From NCBI GenBank assembly GCA_025656895.1, contig JAHXHF010000349.1:1-7210 (forward strand): a stretch of DNA of 7,210 nucleotides, given 5' to 3'. This stretch comes from a gamma proteobacterium symbiont of Bathyaustriella thionipta (GTDB lineage Bacteria > Pseudomonadota > Gammaproteobacteria > Chromatiales > Chromatiaceae). Of the stretch, positions 5,310-7,210 are shown piece after piece; position 1 is the stretch's first letter, and each line of letters opens with the position of its first letter. Below the pieces are notes generated by a model. It had not been told where the DNA came from. It saw nothing but the letters and a program-made list of their open reading frames with translations, and did not search any database. The position numbers and the translations under genes are program-made.

Positions 5310-6480
5310 GAAACTTCTTATTCTAAATGGAAGTCATTCTGAAATTCCTCTTATTAAAGCCGGGAAAAAATTAGGATTCCATGTTATTACTATTGGAGAT
5401 GCCCCTGGCCTTATAGGTCATAAATACTCTGATGAATATCACCCTGTTGATTATTCCGACAAAGATGAAGTACTGGAGATTTCTAAAAAATTATCAATTG
5501 ATTCCGTATGTTCATGTGCAAATGATTTTGGGGCAATTACGGCATCGTATGTATCTGGCGTTTTGGGGCTATCAGGGCATGATACCTTTGAAACAACACT
5601 ATTGTTGCACCATAAAGATTCATTTAAGAAATTTTCTAAAGAAAATGATATTCCAACCCCGCACGCTAGAAGTTTTGACAGTGCGAGTCAAGCTATAAAT
5701 TCTATTGATGAATTTAACTACCCCTTGATCGTTAAACCGGTAGATTTAACTGGCGGGAAGGGGGTTTCCAAGGTAAATAATAGGAGTGAATTCAATAAAA
5801 GCGTACAAATTGCATTTGATCTTTCATTTGAAAATAGAATAGTGATTGAGGAATTCTTTAATGGGACTCAGCATAGTTTAAGCTCTTTTGTTGTTAATCA
5901 TAAGGTTGTTTTTTACTTTAGTGATAATGAGTTCTCGTTTCAAAATCCATACTATGTATCCTCATCTGCTGCACCTGCGATTCATATCGATAAATATTCA
6001 AGTTCCTTGGTGAGGTCAATCGAGACTATTTCAAAGAAACTTGGCTTGGTAGATGGTGTTTTTCATGTTCAGTACTTGGCCAACGGAACAAGAGCTACAA
6101 TAATCGATATTACACGAAGATGCTCAGGAGACCTCTATCCGTACCCAGTCAACTACGCCACGGATATAGACTGGTCTGAATGGATTATTCGCTCTGAGTC
6201 TGGCATGAACTGCGAAAATTTTCCAAGAGTCAATCAAGCCGGTTACTATGGGCGGCACTGTGTAATGAGTAATAGAAAAGGTCTGGTTAAAGATGTGAGT
6301 ATAGATCCTATAGTTAGGAAGTATATAGTAGATGAACTCTTTTGGTGGCAACCTGGATATAATATTATTGATTTTATGACACAAAAGGTTGGTATAGTTT
6401 TACTTAAGTATCCATCAATGAGTGTTATGATGGATATAACGAAACGACTTCCTGATCTGATTAAAATTAATCTTGTGTAA
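5302..6480 (+). CDS. ATP-grasp carboxylate ligase with atypical metal-site residues
   Basis: Expected to activate a carboxylate as an acyl phosphate with ATP and join it to an amine or other nucleophile in the cytoplasm. The 392 residues begin with a pre-ATP-grasp, Rossmann-like domain (KKLLILNGS at 3-11). Next comes the small ATP-binding domain with K106 and DSFKKF, the adenine-region lysine K145 in PLIVKP, and the phosphate loop GGKGV at 151-155. E183-E184 in IVIEEF end the ATP-binding block. The large domain ends with FHVQYLANGTR and DITRRCSGDLYP. Where many ATP-grasp enzymes have D/E...E-x-N, this one reads Q257...D269-x-T271, followed by R272-R273. A C-terminal domain of about 100 residues is unassigned. 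The ATG lies inside the dehydrogenase stop region (8-base overlap), with only a weak upstream AGAG, which suggests translational coupling. The pairing with an acid-forming dehydrogenase suggests that the acid made there could be its substrate. Amino-acid or amine attachment to a uronic or acyl group is plausible. The exact substrates are unknown. Confidence 0.82.
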   Translation: MTKKLLILNGSHSEIPLIKAGKKLGFHVITIGDAPGLIGHKYSDEYHPVDYSDKDEVLEISKKLSIDSVCSCANDFGAITASYVSGVLGLSGHDTFETTLLLHHKDSFKKFSKENDIPTPHARSFDSASQAINSIDEFNYPLIVKPVDLTGGKGVSKVNNRSEFNKSVQIAFDLSFENRIVIEEFFNGTQHSLSSFVVNHKVVFYFSDNEFSFQNPYYVSSSAAPAIHIDKYSSSLVRSIETISKKLGLVDGVFHVQYLANGTRATIIDITRRCSGDLYPYPVNYATDIDWSEWIIRSESGMNCENFPRVNQAGYYGRHCVMSNRKGLVKDVSIDPIVRKYIVDELFWWQPGYNIIDFMTQKVGIVLLKYPSMSVMMDITKRLPDLIKINLV

Positions 6481-6508
6481 ATATTTCTAATTTATTCATG
6501 ATTCATTG

Positions 6509-6527
6509 TCAGATATTTTTCATCTGA
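6509..6527. repeat. Inverted repeat TCAGAT / ATCTGA
   Basis: Perfect six-base arms surround a 7-base loop (ATTTTTC), 29 bases after the ATP-grasp stop. The position suits a transcription end or an RNA 3' hairpin. The stem is short and AT-rich and no T-run follows, so I do not call it an intrinsic terminator. Confidence 0.35.
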
Positions 6528-6529
6528 AA

Positions 6530-6550
6530 TAACCTGAATTCAGGAAGTTA
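6530..6550. repeat. Extended dyad around CCTGAATTCAGG
   Basis: A perfect 12-base palindrome (6533-6544) sits inside outer arms TAAC (6530-6533) and GTTA (6547-6550), offset by an internal GAA. The outer C at 6533 is shared with the palindrome, so only one pairing can form at that base. In the minus direction TTATTT follows it, as in a weak terminator for the small membrane-protein gene. It could also be a protein-binding site. Confidence 0.35.
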
Positions 6551-6641
6551 AATTATGCAGTGCAATTGGGTTTGCTAATTGGATTGCAAGTAAATTTAGA
6601 TGGAAAAACATAATATTCTCTATATTTAAGGTTAAGGTTGA

Positions 6642-7004
6642 TTAGGTTCTCGCAGCAATAATGGTTCCAATAATGATTAATGATATGCCGGCAATTCTTG
6701 CTAAACTTAATGACTCATTAAGCAAGAGCGTACTAAGAAAAAGCACGAATACAAAATTTAGGCTCATGAAGGGGTAGGCGTAACTGATCTCGAATTTTGT
6801 CATAGCCGCCATCCAGCATAAAGATGCAATAAAAGCGGCGATAAACCCGCTGATTATATACGGGTCGAGCAGTAGTTTAAATAAAAAGAAAACCTTCTCT
6901 AAGGGGGCTGATGGAAGGGCATCATAAAAACCTATTCTCCACTTTAGAATAAGCTGTCCATATACGGTAAAGATAATTGTGCCGGCTATATATAAATGAT
7001 TCAT
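6642..7004 (-). CDS. ArnE-like small multidrug-resistance-type membrane protein (putative lipid-sugar flippase subunit)
   Basis: An inner-membrane protein of 120 residues with four predicted helices, at about 2-21, 45-69, 73-95 and 101-118. ArnE and ArnF, of the SMR/EamA superfamily, are thought to flip undecaprenyl-phosphate aminoarabinose to the periplasmic side. The block AYPFMSLNFVFV (76-87) closely matches ArnE AYPMLSLNFVWV. The first-helix GQxxxK (16-21) also matches ArnE GQLCQK. Compared with EmrE, the position of the proton-coupling Glu14 is Thr13 here, as expected for a flippase-type member rather than a drug exporter. The start at 7004 is the first ATG after an in-frame stop upstream, and no good Shine-Dalgarno is visible. 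It is convergent with the operon and so transcribed separately. Only one subunit is present in the window, so it may form a homodimer or have a partner elsewhere. A general EamA-family transporter is the alternative. Confidence 0.8.
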   Translation of the reverse strand: MNHLYIAGTIIFTVYGQLILKWRIGFYDALPSAPLEKVFFLFKLLLDPYIISGFIAAFIASLCWMAAMTKFEISYAYPFMSLNFVFVLFLSTLLLNESLSLARIAGISLIIIGTIIAART

Positions 7005-7210
7005 CGTATTCGGTCGCTGTTTTATTGAGCTTTCACTAAAATATATTTGTTGTTTTCATAAACTATTTTACCAAAATCTAGTGAATTTATATTATTCTGT
7101 AGATTTTTAACCACTATAATATAGTTACTGAAGTTTCACTGTTTTTTTAAGAATCTTGTTTGGCAAAAACCATTCATAAGCATGCTCATGCTACCGATAG
7201 AAATAACTTA
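7005..7210. other. Right-hand end region; no supportable gene
   Basis: This AT-rich stretch of 206 bases lies upstream of the minus-strand membrane-protein gene and should hold its promoter. AT-rich blocks such as TAAAAT and TATAAA appear on the minus strand, but no well-spaced -35/-10 pair stands out. A T7 run lies near 7142-7148 without a solid stem before it. A plus-strand ATG near 7183 opens a frame that runs off the window edge, but it is too short and lacks a ribosome binding site, so it is not called. Confidence 0.45.

Larger units (their letters stand above)
6481..6641. other. Gap between convergent genes with small dyads
   Basis: This 161-base AT-rich gap separates the end of the operon from the end of the minus-strand gene, so it should carry terminators for both. 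Candidate structures are TCAGAT/ATCTGA at 6509-6527 with a 7-base loop, and the palindrome at 6533-6544. Neither has a proper T-run behind it, although on the minus strand the second is followed by TTATTT. TGCAAT (6561-6566) and ATTGCA (6583-6588) form another pair, and AATTGG followed by TTGC recurs as a loose direct repeat within it. No gene is visible. Confidence 0.5.

Noticed and set aside
5432..5698. Plus-strand open frame of 88 codons in another frame
   Set aside because: It lies inside the ATP-grasp gene, whose frame shows clear family motifs, and its composition is that of an out-of-frame shadow.
6124..6384. Minus-strand open frame of 86 codons
   Set aside because: It is antisense to the C-terminal part of the ATP-grasp gene, with no domain or start signal.
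7020..7060. Tiny minus-strand ORF (ATG AAA ACA ACA AAT ATA...) as a leader peptide
   Set aside because: It is only seven codons with no ribosome binding site and no attenuator-like structure.
7115..7150. Possible terminator ending in T7 near 7142-7148
   Set aside because: The sequence before the T-run pairs only as a very short stem with mismatches.
1..7210. CRISPR array, tRNA, rRNA, insertion-sequence ends or transposase
   Set aside because: No regularly spaced repeats, cloverleaf-like sequence, transposase motif or long terminal inverted repeats were seen on either strand.

Overview
This looks like part of a surface-polysaccharide (O-antigen, capsule or lipid A modification) locus from a gammaproteobacterium, probably related to the Enterobacterales. 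The reasons are a WecE-type sugar aminotransferase close in sequence to the enterobacterial enzyme, an ArnC-like glycosyltransferase, an ArnE-like small membrane protein, and the low-GC, patchwork composition typical of such loci. The species cannot be named from this sequence.

Layout. Positions 1-199 are an apparently non-coding leader with two short perfect dyads. An aminotransferase gene (200-1345, plus strand) of moderate GC follows. Next is about 340 bases with no gene and a visible fall in GC. A tight plus-strand operon of four genes runs from 1689 to 6480: a polyprenyl-phosphate glycosyltransferase, a radical SAM enzyme, a PuuC-like aldehyde dehydrogenase and an ATP-grasp ligase. Two of its junctions overlap (16 and 8 bases) and the third gap is 37 bases, so co-transcription is very likely. 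On the minus strand, convergent to it, lies a small four-helix ArnE/SMR-type membrane protein (6642-7004). The last 206 bases show no supportable gene.

How the genes may work together (inference). The aminotransferase would make a dTDP-4-amino-4,6-dideoxyhexose. The ArnC-like enzyme would load a sugar onto undecaprenyl phosphate at the inner face of the membrane, and the ArnE-like protein could help flip a lipid-linked sugar. The three enzymes between them form an unusual tailoring set. The radical SAM enzyme alters an unreactive carbon, the dehydrogenase makes a carboxylic acid from an aldehyde, and the ATP-grasp enzyme activates a carboxylate to form an amide or similar bond. I do not recognise this exact combination as a described pathway, and it is the main candidate here for something new.

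Other points of interest are an A8 slippery tract with an upstream Shine-Dalgarno-like element at the glycosyltransferase/radical SAM junction, which resembles a dnaX-type -1 frameshift site, and substitutions at all three usual metal-ligand positions of the ATP-grasp enzyme.
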